Source of the DNA: Rickettsiales bacterium
GTDB lineage: Bacteria > Pseudomonadota > Alphaproteobacteria > Rickettsiales > UBA1997
DNA: 15,981 nucleotides
Direction of reading: 5' to 3'
Assembly: GCA_947425005.1 (NCBI GenBank)
Contig: CANDYP010000022.1
Location: 1-15,981 of the forward strand
Under the pieces are notes generated by a model. The model searched no databases. It saw only the letters and a program-made list of their open reading frames with translations, and was not told where the DNA came from. A program made the translations under genes and the position numbers. This document shows, one piece after another, positions 6,799-13,271 of the stretch (positions within the stretch are counted from its first letter, which is position 1; every line of letters starts with the position of its first letter).

Positions 6799-8637
6799 TT
6801 ACGTGAGTTCTTTCTCAAGCAGCACAATCCTGCGCTCCAGAGAGTTTTTATATTCGAAGATTTCTTTTATTTTTTGATTGGTAACCGCGGTTTGATGAGT
6901 TTCAATTTCATCAATTTTGCTTAGAACTTCCTTGTATTGCAGGTCTACTTGAAGCAATAAATCTTTCAGAAGTAGGGTGCTTAATTTGATTCGCGCGGAG
7001 TCTAATGTAAGCGAGCTGATGCTTGCAAGAATATTCTTCACGCCAGTTAGGTCGTTACTGGGCGAGGATTTTTCAAGAGTTGAAATCAAGATTTTTTCAT
7101 CCACTTCCGGATTCTCTTCGATCAAATCAATGATCGATTCTTTTAGGCTGGTCAGATCTTCACTCGCAAACTGCGCTTCTTTCACATCAAAATCATCGTC
7201 ACGAAAATTGGCTAATTCGGGGAATTTAATAATTAGCGCAATAACGCTTTGAGCCTGTATTTTTAAGGCACTTGACGCAACTTTGGTAAAGTTTTTTTGC
7301 ATCACTGTCCCAAAATTTTCGACGGGTTTCTGATTATTTTTACCGCCAAAGCTTCGCCCGACATTTCTTCCCAGGGAGAACAGCAAATCTTTAAAAAAAT
7401 AAGAGAAATATTTTTTGGAAGTGGGATCGATAATGGCAGCGATTTTTAGCGCTAAATTGCCCTCGATTTTGGCCTTAATTTCGGCACTGATTTTGTCACC
7501 TTTGCCGACTCCCAACTCCATCAAAGCGAAGTCGAAGAGACTTTCCGAAAGTGGTGTAGCACTCGCAAAAACTTTTTCTAATTCTTTGGCGCCAAATTTT
7601 TTGATGAAATCGTCGGGATCAAGCTTGTCCGGCAAAAAGGCGAAGGCGACATTTTTTTTAGCGTTGATCAAAGGCAGAGCCAGTTCCGAAAATCTTTTAG
7701 CGGCACGGACGCCGGCGTCATCGCCGTCCAAACAAATCACAACGCGGTCGGTTGTGAAAAATAATTCCTTGAGATGTTCTTGCCCCAGAGCGGTTCCAAG
7801 ACCAGCCACAACATTTTCGACGCCATTCTTGAAAAGTGAAATCGCATCCATGTAGCCTTCGACCACCACGGCGAAACCCTTGGTAAATATGGGCTTACGG
7901 GCGAAATGGAAATTGTAGAGAGTTCGATTTTTTTTAAAGAGATCGGTCTCGGAAGAGTTCAGATATTTCGGCATATCCTCGCCGATAGTGCGTCCGCCGA
8001 AGGCAATCACCAAACCTTTTTTATTGGTGATGGGGAAAATTACGCGATTACGAAATTTGTCGTAAAAGTTTTTTTTGTCATTGAGTCCGATGACGCCGGT
8101 CCGCGCTATCTCTTGATCGGTGAAGCCTTGGCCTTTCAAAAATTTAGTCAGACTTTCGTAAGAATTGGGCGCAAAACCCAGGCGAAATTTTTTAATGGTT
8201 TCGGAGGCAATTTCTCTTTTGCGCAAATAAGCCAACGCGGTTTTTCCATTTTCAGAAATGAGGTTTTGTTCAAAAAATTGGCAGATATTTTCCAAGATTT
8301 GAAGATCGCGCGAAAGCTTGTCCTCCAAGACTTCATCGAACTTCACTTGCGGGATTGGAATGCCAAAATCATTGGCCAGTTTTGTCACGGCTTCGACATA
8401 TTCCAGCCCGTCATTTTTCATCACGAAGCTAATTACGTCGCCGTGAGCAGCGCAGCCGAAGCAGTGATAAAATCCTTTGAGATCGTTGACTGTGAAAGAA
8501 GGGGACTTTTCGTTGTGGAAGGGGCAGAGGCCGGTAAATTCTTTGCCGCGCAGCTTCAACTTAACTTTCTTTCCGACGACTTCGGAAACTAGAATGGAGG
8601 AGCGTAATTTTTCGGGAAAGTCTTTGGGAAAACGCAT
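6799..8637 (-). CDS. dnaG: DNA primase
   Basis: 612 residues, typical for DnaG. It synthesises RNA primers at the replication fork together with the replicative helicase. The N-terminal CHC2-type zinc finger is seen as C38-x2-H41 ... C59-x2-C62 (CPFH and YHCFGC). The catalytic core runs to about residue 250. The TOPRIM domain has VVEGYMD with Glu260, and CLDGDDAG with Asp304 and Asp306, the expected metal-binding acidic residues. The remaining part (about 430-612) is divergent and helical, as expected for the helicase-interacting domain. The gene lies 15 bp upstream of rpoD in the same direction; dnaG-rpoD adjacency is a known conserved arrangement. The start has little Shine-Dalgarno signal. 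Only 20 bp separate the start codon from a large palindrome, so its promoter must lie within or beyond that repeat, or transcription comes from the pdh operon side. Confidence 0.97.
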   Translation of the reverse strand: MRFPKDFPEKLRSSILVSEVVGKKVKLKLRGKEFTGLCPFHNEKSPSFTVNDLKGFYHCFGCAAHGDVISFVMKNDGLEYVEAVTKLANDFGIPIPQVKFDEVLEDKLSRDLQILENICQFFEQNLISENGKTALAYLRKREIASETIKKFRLGFAPNSYESLTKFLKGQGFTDQEIARTGVIGLNDKKNFYDKFRNRVIFPITNKKGLVIAFGGRTIGEDMPKYLNSSETDLFKKNRTLYNFHFARKPIFTKGFAVVVEGYMDAISLFKNGVENVVAGLGTALGQEHLKELFFTTDRVVICLDGDDAGVRAAKRFSELALPLINAKKNVAFAFLPDKLDPDDFIKKFGAKELEKVFASATPLSESLFDFALMELGVGKGDKISAEIKAKIEGNLALKIAAIIDPTSKKYFSYFFKDLLFSLGRNVGRSFGGKNNQKPVENFGTVMQKNFTKVASSALKIQAQSVIALIIKFPELANFRDDDFDVKEAQFASEDLTSLKESIIDLIEENPEVDEKILISTLEKSSPSNDLTGVKNILASISSLTLDSARIKLSTLLLKDLLLQVDLQYKEVLSKIDEIETHQTAVTNQKIKEIFEYKNSLERRIVLLEKELT

Positions 8638-8657
8638 CTAAATAAAAATGTAAACAT

Positions 8658-8778
8658 CCTCCTCGATCTAGCTCCCCTGATAAGGGGGGTAGGGGGTTTT
8701 GCTAACGCAAACTCAGACCGAGTTCGTGACGAGAAACCCCCCTACCCCCCCCTTATCAGGGGGGCTAGATCGAGGAGG
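8658..8778. repeat. Long imperfect palindromic element upstream of dnaG
   Basis: The left arm (8658-8699) and right arm (8734-8778) are reverse complements over about 42-45 bp, with one mismatch (8673) and three unpaired bases in the G/C tracts. The outermost 15 bp, cctcctcgatctagc, pair perfectly. The 34-nt centre holds a secondary weak stem (actc/gagt). The arms carry CCCCTGATAAGGGGGG and GTAGGGGG units also found at 1376-1402 and 1484-1496, so this belongs to a dispersed family. It lies between the kinase-like gene stop (8782) and the dnaG start, in direct orientation to both. A transcript would form a very strong hairpin, which could attenuate read-through into dnaG. Confidence 0.9.
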
Positions 8779-8781
8779 GCT

Positions 8782-9408
8782 CTAATAAGAATAATTCCAC
8801 ATCAAATCAAACGTGGTCATGATCACAGAAAAGGCGATGGGGATGACAAAATTATCGTCAATTTTAAAAAGGCTGGGGCGCGACTCAATGACTGTGACGG
8901 CAGTTAAAGCAAAGAATCCGAAGAGGTAAAACCAAACTCGAGAATGAAAAAATATGCCGCAAGCAATCACCACGATCAGACCAGTGACGAAGAAGGCGAC
9001 GGCGCCATTTAAAGACTTTTCAAAAAAAGGTTGGCTGGGGAAATTTCTGCCGACAATCGCGGCGGCGGCATCAGAAATAACCAAAATTAAATAAGCTGTG
9101 ACGGCGATTTCAGGAGAAAATAATAAAAAGTTGATGCAGGTTGCCAGGGCGACCCAGCTGGCGCCGCACAATTTAGTTCCGTCCAACTCGTGCTCTCTTA
9201 GAATGAGACCAAAAATTTTAGCGAAGATGGTTTTAACTGCTGGATTGCTGCGGCGCATGTAATCAAGCGAAACTACGACCGCGGCAACTGCGGCGAAAAT
9301 CGCCACACTCAACCATTTGCCCAGCTGTAAATACATGATCGGGGCCAGGATTAGCATCAGATGGAATATTTTACGGAGGGCTTCGTTCTTTAGCGAAATG
9401 TGATTCAT
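8782..9408 (-). CDS. SEC59/DGK1/VTE5-type lipid kinase-like membrane protein
   Basis: 208 residues with about six or seven hydrophobic segments, so an integral inner-membrane protein. Features of the dolichol kinase / phytol kinase / CTP-dependent diacylglycerol kinase group (often annotated as phosphatidate cytidylyltransferase) are visible: 'ALRKIFHL' near the N-terminus (Arg12, Lys13, His16), 'LVISDAAAAIVGRNF' (Asp113 in the nucleotide-binding loop), and 'FFEKSLNGAVAFF' (Lys131-Ser132-x2-Gly135) in the place of the usual 'KSxEGS' motif. The family phosphorylates polyprenols or diacylglycerol with CTP. The actual lipid substrate cannot be read from the sequence. The start lies 12 bp after the ftsB-like stop, so it is probably the last gene of the pdh operon. 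The Asn in place of the common Glu in the KSxEG motif is worth noting. Confidence 0.72.
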   Translation of the reverse strand: MNHISLKNEALRKIFHLMLILAPIMYLQLGKWLSVAIFAAVAAVVVSLDYMRRSNPAVKTIFAKIFGLILREHELDGTKLCGASWVALATCINFLLFSPEIAVTAYLILVISDAAAAIVGRNFPSQPFFEKSLNGAVAFFVTGLIVVIACGIFFHSRVWFYLFGFFALTAVTVIESRPSLFKIDDNFVIPIAFSVIMTTFDLMWNYSY

Positions 9409-9420
9409 TGGTCTGGCAAT

Positions 9421-9762
9421 TTATTGATTGATTGACGGTTTTTTGTCTTGGTAGACCACGACTTCATTCTTGCCGGCGTAGCCCAAAACTTTGCGGGCTT
9501 CCTCATCTAGTAAATCGACATCCAGTGAATTTAAATTCATGCCATCCACCATATTTTGCTTCACCTGCATTTTAGAGAGCAGGTCTTGTTTGACGCTTTC
9601 TTTGTTGGAAATTTGTTTGCTTAGCACGGCATGTTCGATCAAACCTTTCGAACCAAAAACAATACAAGAAGCAAAATAACAAACTGCCGCCAAACCAATA
9701 AAATAGCCTACGAAGACTAGCTTGGTAATATTATGTTTTTTAACGAAATTGTACAAAAACAT
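9421..9762 (-). CDS. FtsB/DivIC-type septum formation protein
   Basis: 113 residues in the bitopic FtsB/DivIC layout: a short cytoplasmic N-terminus, one membrane helix (about 14-36), a heptad-like coiled-coil stretch (about 42-75), and a C-terminal periplasmic motif 'LDVDLLDEEARKVLGYAGKNEVVV' matching the typical 'ldEqaR..lgy..pdEiVi' ending. FtsB-type proteins bridge FtsL and FtsQ in the divisome and help activate septal peptidoglycan synthesis. In many alphaproteobacteria this gene lies just before pdhA. Here it lies after pdhB, 10 bp downstream of its stop, so the association with pyruvate dehydrogenase is kept but the order is changed. Sequence conservation in the family is low; the call rests on size, topology, tail motif and context. 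Confidence 0.8.
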   Translation of the reverse strand: MFLYNFVKKHNITKLVFVGYFIGLAAVCYFASCIVFGSKGLIEHAVLSKQISNKESVKQDLLSKMQVKQNMVDGMNLNSLDVDLLDEEARKVLGYAGKNEVVVYQDKKPSINQ

Positions 9763-9772
9763 AAACCCAAAA

Positions 9773-10762
9773 TTATTGGTTACGGGAACACAACTCTTTT
9801 GCTGCTGCGATGATATTGTCAGCTTTTGGCAGAGCTAATCTTTCGAGATTGGCCGCATAAGGAAGAGGGGAATCAATACTTGCAAGCTTTTTCACGGGAG
9901 CATCTAAATAGTCGAAAGCTTGTTCCATCAAGACCGAAGCAATTTCACTGCCGATCGAAGCAAAAGGGAAACCTTCTTCAACAGTAATGCAGCGCGAAGT
10001 TTTTTTCACCGACTCAACGATAGTTTCAATATCCAACGGACGGATGGTGCGTAGATCAATCACTTCAGCTTCAATGCCTTCTTTGGCCAATTCTTCCGCA
10101 GCTTCTAGTGCATATTTTACAGTTAGAGAGAAGGCGATGATCGTGACATCGCGGCCTTCGCGCATGATTTTGGCTTTGCCAATTTCAACAATGTGATCGG
10201 CGTCGTATTCTTCTTCGAAAGAGAAGCCGTAAGTGATTTCATTTTCTAAAAAGACCACCGGATTAGCGTCGCGGATTGCCGCTTTTAACAAGCCTTTAGC
10301 ATCAGCAGCAGAATAAGGCGCCACAACTTTAAGCCCAGGAATCGCGCCGTACCAAGCGGCGTAACATTGCGAATGTTGAGCGCCGACACGAGATGCCGCG
10401 CCATTTGGCCCACGAAACACGATTGGGCAGCGTACTTGACCACCGGACATGTAATTGGTTTTAGCGGCAGAATTAATGATCTGGTCAATGGCCTGCATGG
10501 CGAAATTGAAAGTCATGAATTCGACAATTGGCTTCAAGCCAGCAAAGGCTGCGCCTACAGCGATACCGGTAAATCCGTGCTCGGTGATTGGAGTATCAAT
10601 CACTCTTTTAGCGCCAAATTCCGCCAGTAATCCCTGAGTAACTTTGTAAGCACCGTTATATTCCGCCACTTCTTCGCCCATGACAAAAACTTCTGGGGTC
10701 GCTCTCATTTCTTCTGCCATCGCTTCACGCAAGGCTTCGCGCACTGTTAATTTTCTCAGCAT
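9773..10762 (-). CDS. pdhB: Pyruvate dehydrogenase E1 component, beta subunit
   Basis: 329 residues. With PdhA it forms the thiamine-diphosphate E1 that decarboxylates pyruvate and transfers the acetyl unit to the lipoyl groups of E2. The N-terminal transketolase-like pyrimidine-binding domain shows 'TPEVFVMGEEVAEYNGAYKV', 'RVIDTPITEHGFTGIAVGAA' (the activating Glu) and 'GPNGAASRVGAQHSQCYAAW'. The C-terminal transketolase domain begins near 'GRDVTIIAFSLTVKYALEAA'. The protein starts directly with the catalytic domain, without the lipoyl domain that many free-living alphaproteobacterial PdhB proteins carry; as I recall, the short form is typical of Rickettsiales. The pdhA stop and the pdhB ATG are separated by one base, indicating translational coupling. 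E2 (pdhC) does not follow. Confidence 0.96.
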   Translation of the reverse strand: MLRKLTVREALREAMAEEMRATPEVFVMGEEVAEYNGAYKVTQGLLAEFGAKRVIDTPITEHGFTGIAVGAAFAGLKPIVEFMTFNFAMQAIDQIINSAAKTNYMSGGQVRCPIVFRGPNGAASRVGAQHSQCYAAWYGAIPGLKVVAPYSAADAKGLLKAAIRDANPVVFLENEITYGFSFEEEYDADHIVEIGKAKIMREGRDVTIIAFSLTVKYALEAAEELAKEGIEAEVIDLRTIRPLDIETIVESVKKTSRCITVEEGFPFASIGSEIASVLMEQAFDYLDAPVKKLASIDSPLPYAANLERLALPKADNIIAAAKELCSRNQ

Positions 10763-10763
10763 G

Positions 10764-11771
10764 TTAATTATAAATTTCGGTTAGAAGTTCTGACTCGTCC
10801 GGTTCTGGACTGTTTTTTGCGAATTCCACAATTTCGTTAACTTGTTCTTTTATTGAATCGTCGATTTTTTTGATCTCGCTTTCAGCAGCGATTTTATTGG
10901 TTAGAATGTAGTTTCTGATTGTATCAATCGGATCTGCTTCTTTTTTGTTATTCAGTTCTTCCTTACTGCGGTAAGTCGCCGGGTCAGACATGGAGTGACC
11001 GCGGTAACGGTAAGTGTCCATTTCCAAAATCATCGGACCCTTGCCAGATCTGGCGTAATCAACCGCTTTTTGCCCTTCGCGAATCACTTCAAAAACATCC
11101 ATTCCATTAATTTTTACACCCGGAATATTGAAACCGATGCCACGCTTGTAAAGCTCGTCGATTGAGGAAGAGCGCTGCAGCGAAGTGCCCATCGCGTAGT
11201 GATTATTTTCAATGATGAAGAGCACTGGAAGATTCCACAATTTCGCCATGTTGAAAGCTTCGTAGACTTGACCTTGATGCGCTGCGCCGTCACCAAAATA
11301 GCAGTAAGTGACATTGTTTCTGTTTAAATATTTGTCCGCGAAAGCAAGACCAGCGCCGATTGGAACTGAGGCACCAACGATTCCATGGCCGCCGTAAAAA
11401 TGTTTCTCCAAATCAAATAAGTGCATTGAACCACCTTTGCCTTTGGAAGAGCCATCCGCGCGCCCCAACAATTCCGCCATTATTTTTTTTGGATCCGATC
11501 CCACTGAAATCATGTGGCCGTGATCACGGTAGGTTGTGATCACCTTGTCACCGTCTTTCATGGTGTGGCGCATGCCGGTGGCGATTGCTTCTTGCCCGAT
11601 GTAAAGATGACAGAACCCGGCAATCAAACCCATGCCATAAAGTTGTCCGGCTTTTTCTTCAAAGCGACGGATCAGCAACATTTCTCGATAAAAATGGAGC
11701 AAATCTTTTTTAGCAAAATTCACTTGTGACAGCTCTTTCTTGGGCGCTGCCAGATTAGATTTTTTAGTCAT
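10764..11771 (-). CDS. pdhA: Pyruvate dehydrogenase E1 component, alpha subunit
   Basis: 335 residues from the ATG at 11769-11771. The ThDP-binding motif runs from GDG (residues 160-162) to ENN (188-190). Substrate and heterodimer segments include 'FCHLYIGQEAIATG', 'TTYRDHGHMISVG', 'GKGGSMHLFD' and 'HGIVGASVPIGAG'. The regulatory-loop segment 'YRYRGHSMSDP' (254-264) is present. The frame stays open upstream to a TTG at 11885, but the extra 38 residues are unlike the family and that TTG coincides with a good -35 hexamer, so the ATG is chosen. This gives the usual length for an alphaproteobacterial PdhA. It heads the cluster pdhA-pdhB-ftsB-kinase. Ribosome-binding signal upstream of the ATG is weak. 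Confidence 0.95.
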   Translation of the reverse strand: MTKKSNLAAPKKELSQVNFAKKDLLHFYREMLLIRRFEEKAGQLYGMGLIAGFCHLYIGQEAIATGMRHTMKDGDKVITTYRDHGHMISVGSDPKKIMAELLGRADGSSKGKGGSMHLFDLEKHFYGGHGIVGASVPIGAGLAFADKYLNRNNVTYCYFGDGAAHQGQVYEAFNMAKLWNLPVLFIIENNHYAMGTSLQRSSSIDELYKRGIGFNIPGVKINGMDVFEVIREGQKAVDYARSGKGPMILEMDTYRYRGHSMSDPATYRSKEELNNKKEADPIDTIRNYILTNKIAAESEIKKIDDSIKEQVNEIVEFAKNSPEPDESELLTEIYN

Positions 11772-11857
11772 TGTTATTGTTTTTAGGATGCTACGAAACG
11801 GCAGTTGGAACTGGTTGCCAACTTTTGGGGAATTGTCTTTTGGAATTTTCGAGGCGC

Positions 11858-11885
11858 TTTGTAAACAGCCAAAAATAAAAGTCAA
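11858..11885 (-). promoter_or_regulatory. Candidate sigma-70 promoter for pdhA operon
   Basis: Reading the minus strand, TTGACT (11885-11880) is followed after 16 nt by TACAAA (11863-11858). These match the -35 and -10 consensus in 5/6 and 4/6 positions. The spacer is AT-rich. Transcription would start near 11850, giving a leader of about 80 nt before the pdhA ATG. It is a prediction from sequence only. Confidence 0.45.
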
Positions 11886-11894
11886 AAATGAAGT

Positions 11895-12025
11895 CCAGGC
11901 CTCCTTTGCAAAAGGAGGTGGCGCGTAGCGCCGGAGGATTCCTGGTCCAGAGCGCGGTCTCTTCCAAGGAATCTCTCTCGAGTCAGCAAATCACCCGTTA
12001 CACCTTACGGCGCGCCACCCCTCTT
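11895..12025. repeat. Complex palindromic element with nested hairpins
   Basis: Several inverted repeats nest here. cctccttt/aaaggagg forms an 8-bp stem with a 3-nt loop (11900-11907, 11911-11918). ggcgc/gcgcc forms a 5-bp stem with loop gta (11920-11924, 11928-11932). An outer ccagg...cctgg pair (11895-11899, 11941-11945) encloses both, giving a cruciform shape. At larger scale ggtggcgcg (11917-11925) is inverted at 12011-12019, and gattcctgg (about 11937-11945) pairs imperfectly with ccaaggaatc (about 11964-11973). The element separates the small membrane-protein gene from the pdhA promoter. No coding sequence is seen. Confidence 0.8.
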
Positions 12026-12039
12026 TTTCAAAAATAGTT

Positions 12040-12390
12040 TTACTTCGTGACCGGTACAAAAATTCCGTGCAAAAAACTTTTAATAAAATCGAGGACCACC
12101 AGACCAAACTTCACCATCGCGATACCAAAGACAAGGCAGTAAGCCAGCAATATCGCAAGGTGCACCACATATTCCCAAATCAGCCGGCGATACATTGCCC
12201 ATTTTTCAACATTGGCCAATTTACTGTTAGATTCTTTTTTGGCTTCAACTAGTCGCGCTTTTTCCTGCTCTTTCTCAACTTCTTTTTCGGTTTTGATCGG
12301 AGGCGACTCTGACGATTTTTTTTTGCTAGATTTTTTGCTCATCCGCGATTTCATAAACGCCGACAATGACTTTTGTATTTCTTCAGACAT
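12040..12390 (-). CDS. Small single-pass membrane protein of unknown function
   Basis: 116 residues. The first ~55 are highly charged: a Lys/Ser-rich patch at 14-28 ('KSRMSKKSSKKKSSES') and a Lys/Glu-rich stretch at 33-56, likely unstructured or helical and cytoplasmic. After 'VEKWAMYRRLIWEYVVH' comes one long hydrophobic helix (about 72-99), then a short amphipathic end 'DFIKSFLHGIFVPVTK'. I do not recognise a family. The coding character is supported by the clean charge/hydrophobic partition and by its placement as a divergent neighbour of znuB, with 74 bp between the starts. The low-complexity N-terminus makes orthologues hard to find by eye. It ends 14 bp from a palindromic repeat. It is not clearly part of the pdh operon, since about 270 bp separate them. 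Confidence 0.65.
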   Translation of the reverse strand: MSEEIQKSLSAFMKSRMSKKSSKKKSSESPPIKTEKEVEKEQEKARLVEAKKESNSKLANVEKWAMYRRLIWEYVVHLAILLAYCLVFGIAMVKFGLVVLDFIKSFLHGIFVPVTK

Positions 12391-12400
12391 CCGACATTAG

Positions 12401-12452
12401 TTTCAGTTTAAATCTCGTAGACACTTATCTAGCAGCGTCTGACACCCAACAA
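12401..12452. promoter_or_regulatory. Possible overlapping divergent promoters
   Basis: The 74-bp gap between the divergent starts must hold signals for both directions unless each is read from elsewhere. On the plus strand TTTCAG (12401-12406) and TTATCT (12425-12430) are 18 nt apart. On the minus strand TTGTTG (12452-12447) and TAGATA (12431-12426) are 15 nt apart. The two -10 candidates would overlap on TTATCTA. Matches are weak and no clear Zur or Fur operator was seen. Confidence 0.25.
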
Positions 12453-12464
12453 ACCCCAAACTAA

Positions 12465-13271
12465 GTGATCGAAGCTTTTCTTATCAAGCCTTTTCTGGCG
12501 CTAATCTTAATCGCAATTTCCTGCTCTCTTTTAGGGATTTTTGTGTTGTGGAAAAAACTCGCTTATTTCGGCGACGGCTTGTCGCACTCAATTTTGCTCG
12601 GCTTTGTTTTGGGAGCAATTTTTGACGCTAATCAAATTTCAACGCTGATTATTTTTGCCCTTTGTTTCGCCGCTTTAGTTGAATTAATTTCTCTCAATCG
12701 CGCCTTTTCAAAAGACACTGTAATCGCCATCTCTTCTTATTTTTGCATTGCCGCCGCCATCCTTCTCAATGATTTTTTTCAAAAAAATCTTAATCTCGGA
12801 TCTTACGTTTTTGGCGACATCTTAACAGCTGAAACTCAAGACCTTCAAGCATTGGCAGCAACCACGGTAATTACAATTTTTTACACGATTTTCGCTTTTA
12901 GAAAAATTTTACTAATCAACATCAATGCCGATTTAGCCAGAATTGACGGCATTAGAATCTCTTTTTGGAACTTATCTTTTGTGATTTTATTGGCGCTGAC
13001 CGTCGCTTTGTCGGTACGCATTGTCGGCGTTTTTTTAATGACTGCTTTACTGATTTTGCCGGCAGCAATCGCGCGGATTTTTTCTACTTCAGCGAAGCAG
13101 ATGCTCACGCTAAGCTTAGTTGTAGCATTACTCGTTACCGCTTCATCTTTTAAGCTTGCTAGTAATTTTGACCTGACCATCAGCGCCGTAGTAATCGCTA
13201 ATTTTTGCGTGATTTTCATCCTCGGCTTACTACTAAAAAATCTGCACTTCCGCCATGGCCAACTTAAGTAG
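12465..13271 (+). CDS. znuB: Zinc/manganese ABC transporter permease (ABC-3 family)
   Basis: 268 residues from a GTG start, a normal length for ZnuB/MntB-type permeases. It is an inner-membrane protein with about eight or nine hydrophobic helices that moves a divalent metal, most likely Zn(II), delivered by a periplasmic binding protein and powered by an ATPase. The family signature near the N-terminus is clear: 'FVLWKKLAYFGDGLSHSILLG' around residues 26-46. Later 'VVALLVTASSFKLASNFDLTISAVVIANFCVIFIL' matches the usual C-terminal helices. Neither the binding protein (znuA) nor the ATPase (znuC) is next to it, so its partners must be encoded elsewhere. Zn versus Mn cannot be settled from the permease alone. 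The next gene starts inside its last codons. Confidence 0.88.
   Translation: MIEAFLIKPFLALILIAISCSLLGIFVLWKKLAYFGDGLSHSILLGFVLGAIFDANQISTLIIFALCFAALVELISLNRAFSKDTVIAISSYFCIAAAILLNDFFQKNLNLGSYVFGDILTAETQDLQALAATTVITIFYTIFAFRKILLININADLARIDGIRISFWNLSFVILLALTVALSVRIVGVFLMTALLILPAAIARIFSTSAKQMLTLSLVVALLVTASSFKLASNFDLTISAVVIANFCVIFILGLLLKNLHFRHGQLK

Noticed and set aside
7906..8592. 228-codon open frame on the plus strand opposite dnaG
   Set aside because: It lies entirely antisense to clear dnaG coding sequence with intact zinc and TOPRIM motifs, and its translation shows no recognisable domain. The same holds for plus-strand frames opposite rpoD such as 5128-5595 and 6464-6877; the last is just the mirror of the lysine tail.
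8658..8778. Inverted repeats as termini of an insertion sequence
   Set aside because: Only 34 nt lie between the arms and no transposase frame is present anywhere in the window, so it cannot be an autonomous element.
11772..11885. 38-codon N-terminal extension of pdhA from a TTG start
   Set aside because: The extension has no family similarity, TTG is a poor start, and the same bases give a good -35 hexamer for a promoter. The ATG at 11769-11771 gives the normal length.
12391..12464. Zur or Fur operator before znuB
   Set aside because: I looked for a palindromic AT-rich box in the 74-bp gap and found none that is convincing; only weak promoter-like hexamers are present.
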